Source of the DNA: Sphingobacteriales bacterium
Lineage (GTDB): Bacteria > Bacteroidota > Bacteroidia > Chitinophagales > UBA2359
Reading direction: 5' to 3'
NCBI GenBank assembly: GCA_016711295.1
Contig: JADJTE010000001.1
Coordinates: 62,001-126,000, forward strand
Length of the DNA stretch: 64,000 bases
Positions 61,263 through 64,000 of this stretch are shown here, in pieces; the first letter of the stretch is position 1, and every line of letters starts with the position of its first letter. The notes under the pieces are model-generated. The model did not search any database, was not told the origin of the DNA, and was given only the letters and a program-made list of their open reading frames with translations. The position numbers and the translations under genes are program-made.

Positions 61263-64000
61263 TTATTGTTTCACAAATTTGCTAACTGCTACGGTATTGC
61301 CGTCGTTGATTTTGACGAAATATGTACCCGCTGCCAAGTTGCTGATGTTCAGGTTAAGCGTGTTCACACCTGCAATAACACTATTGTTGCCATTGCTAAC
61401 CATTTTACCTGCTGCATCGAAAATAGCTACATTAATGTTAGTGCTGCTCGAAGCATTGAACACTACATTGATGTCCATAACCGCAGGAACGGGGCTGATG
61501 CTAACGATACCGCTTAGCGTTGTGCCGCGTGTGAGGCTGATAACTTCGGTGCTGCTGAATTTGCCATCGTAATCAACTTGTACACTTTGGTAGTATGCCA
61601 AGCCTTCGGGGGCATTGCCGTCCAAGAATTGGTAAGCCGTTTCTTGGTTGCTGTTGCCTTTGCCATTTACGGTAGCGATAGTCGTAAAGTTGTTGCCGGC
61701 CAGAACGTTGTACCATAAAGTAATGGTTGTTGTATTCCATTGCAGTAGCCCAATTGAGCAAGTTGCCATTTTCTTTGACTTCGCCGCTAAAGCTACGCCA
61801 TTCAACCGCAGTGGGTTTTTTGCAATCAATGCTATCCATCTTGCCACCTGTACAGCCATAAGCATCGGTAGCAATTACTTCGTACAAACCAACGTTCACA
61901 TCAATTACCGTCATTCCTGGCGTATAAGTGCCGTTGAACAAGTTACCACTTACTTCGTAGGGTGCAGTGCCGCCTGTTACAGACAATACCACTGTACCGC
62001 GTTTGGTTTCTTCGTTACAAGTCAAATCCCACTCAACTACTACTTCAGAGTTGAATAATACGGGAGTGCCTTCGGCTATTTGCGTACATTCGCTGGAAAG
62101 GTCGGGGGAGCCATCGCCATCATCGTCGGGTCCGGCTATGGCAGATACGTAGTATGTCGCGCCATATTCCATATTAGCACCGAAAGCGAAATTGACACCA
62201 TCGGTATCGTCCGCATCGACGGCTAAAACAGTACCGGCACTGCTGCTGCTATTGGTATGTAGTACATAGATAAGCAAGCCACCCTCGAAAGCTGCGCCCA
62301 CGGCAGGAGCAACGGACAATGAGCCTGTACCGCAATCTACTACGAGGTCGTCGCTCATTTCGCCCGCCGAATATTCGCATTTCGTACAAGCTACGGATAC
62401 TTCGCCTACGGTAGTTTCATTGCCTGCATCGTCAGTAACAGAGAGGGTGAACCCTACGCCGTCGCCGAAAGGACCGGCAGTAGGCGTAGTACCTAAATCG
62501 GCACTAGTACCCGATAATACACCCGAATAGGTATAGTTGCCCGAACCGCCCGATACGTTAAATGTAACCGTATATTCGCCTTCTATTTCATCGCAATTGA
62601 TGTCGTAGGTAACTTCGATGGGTGCGAGGGTTTCTTCTAAGGTTACTTCAAAGCCTACTGCGTCTAATGCAGCACAGATAATACCTGCATTGATAGCATC
62701 AATTACTTGGTTGGCGTTAGTGATAATACCACCATTTAGTGCGCCTAATGCAGTGGGAAGGTCGCTACTTAGGATATTGAGGGCATGAACTGTATAAGTA
62801 CCTGCGGGCAAAGAACCGCCGACCGCCAAAGCACCAAAGTTAATTGGGTTTTCGGTACTCAAACCTACGATAGTCAAATCGGGTTGGCCAGTAGTGATAC
62901 CCCAAACGGTAGTATAATCGCCTGTTGCTGCACCGTCAAGCCCGATAAGGTCAGAGGTGCCGCCTACGGGATAGGTAGTATCGGCAGGAGGCGTAACTGT
63001 GCCAAAGCTAGCAACGCAAGTAGGAGTAATACTGCATACATTTTCTTCGCCTGCTGTTGCCGACATGCCGTTAGCATCAACTACCTCCAAAACAAAGTTG
63101 CTGCCGCTGGGCAAGAAGTCAGATTGGAATGAAGTGCCAAAGGTGTCAGAATCGCCTGTTACTACTCCCGAATAAGTATAAGGAAGCGTACCACCAGTTA
63201 TTGTAAAGCTAAGGATATAATTATTATCCAATTCGTTGCAAGTAACCTCATAAACTATATTAAGTGGCTCTACCGTAGTGCAAGTCTCGCTTCCGCTGAT
63301 GGTAATGGTTTCGCCATTAGCATCGGTAATATCAAATGAGTAAGATACGCCGCTGGCGATAGGCTCGCTCAAATAAACACCACCAGGACCTGCCAATACG
63401 CCTACGGAACCAGTAACAGTATAGGGTTCTGTACCGCCCGAAACGCTAAATGCAACTACATAAGTTTCGCCAAGGGCATCGCAAGTAGTAGTTGCTTGGG
63501 CATCTAAGGGGTCGCCGCCGCCGACAGCACTTACAAGGATATTAAATTCACCTGCATCGGCACCTCCTTCGTAGTAATAACCATCTACGACAACGTAGTA
63601 CATCATGCCCGCTTCGGTAGCAACGGTAACAGCTGACAGATAATTTCCGCCGTCGGTATCGATGTCGTCCGAACAAGATACTTCTGTCCAATCGCCACAA
63701 ACCTCGCCCATATAAACGGCTACTTGGGTATCACTATTAGGCATCGGGCTGCTGAGTCCCTCCACTGAGGTAGTGAGCGTAACCGTCTCACCCGTACCTA
63801 TGAAGTAGAACCAAACCGAGTTGTCATATACATTATCAAGTGGGTTTTCTGAAATATCATCGCCAAAACATTCGGCGGGGATAAGGTCTGTTTCACCTGT
63901 ACCACCTACATTGCTGAACGGTCCATTGATAGTGCCGTCGGCTACATCGAGCATAATGGCATTGGCACATTCATCGTTAGCAGGCACTATGGGTCCTTCA
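61263..64000 (-). CDS. Secreted protein with T9SS sorting domain (one frameshift, 5' end outside window)
   Basis: At least 910 aa, continuing past the right edge (the frame is open at 64000). N-terminal visible part: NDECANAIML and a beta-sandwich with VWFYFIGTGETVTL, a lectin/PPC-like domain. The middle has several Ig-like modules of the form 'ITCNE/VTCNELDNNYILSF..GGTLPYTYSG' (about 90 aa each). A KKPTAVEWRSFSGEVKENGN linker precedes the C-terminus. The C-terminal sorting domain (SPVPAVMDINVVFNASSSTN, VAIFDAAGKMV, NLAAGTYFVKI) is in another frame. One surplus C in ggccggc near 61702 breaks it (expected VQRSGGNNFTTI). Exported by T9SS. Confidence 0.88.

Overview
The window looks like an uncultured Bacteroidota genome (Saprospiria/Chitinophagia-like). 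Signs are type IX secretion (T9SS) C-terminal sorting domains on very large Ig/HYR proteins, many exact TAnnTTTG promoter boxes, no obvious Shine-Dalgarno sites, IcmF, GlnRS, and a NAD-dependent ligase. No tRNA, rRNA or CRISPR array was seen. Most genes are housekeeping or single metabolic genes. The accessory character lies in three zones: a nuclease/transposase array (1-4 kb), a type II restriction-modification (R-M) island with an IS scar (10.6-12.4 kb), and a 26.6-kb giant surface-protein gene followed by a second R-M gene (12.8-43.2 kb).

Layout. 1-4005: four minus-strand copies of a PD-(D/E)XK 'Rpn/PDDEXK_2' transposase-like gene, only one intact, made by a 2.3-kb tandem duplication. 4.2-8.6 kb: rhomboid protease, a thioredoxin-like lipid/envelope protein and a neighbour sharing the same SPOR-like repeats, and a short-chain dehydrogenase. 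8.8-10.5 kb: glnS. 10.6-12.4 kb: transposase remnant, HNH endonuclease and beta-class DNA methyltransferase. 12.8-39.4 kb (minus): one giant secreted protein gene of about 8,880 codons, with signal peptide at 39.4 kb and T9SS sorting domain at 12.8 kb, containing eight near-identical 759-bp triple-HYR repeats, four 807-bp repeats and a 2.9-kb duplication. 39.85-40.31 kb: homopolymer/low-complexity sequence, probably an assembly artefact. 40.3-43.2 kb: MmeI-like type IIL R-M enzyme. 43.7-44.3 kb: infC. 44.5-47.5 kb: esterase-GH9 cellulase fusion. 48.1-50.1 kb: glycogen debranching enzyme. Then ggt, icmF, an HtrA protease, pseC, a small beta-barrel protein, ligA, and a second T9SS-exported protein running off the right edge.

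A family of short palindromic-ended (MITE-like) elements with terminal repeat GTAACTATTTAGG is scattered through the intergenic spaces (0.49, 2.81, 8.61, 39.79, 47.60, 47.62 and 58.10 kb).

A caution: at least ten genes, including the normally essential infC and ligA, carry single-base indels, often in homopolymers, and ggt and icmF also seem to lack internal coding segments. Many 'pseudogenes' here are therefore likely consensus errors of the assembly rather than biology. I describe such genes over their full reconstructed extent and state where the frame breaks.
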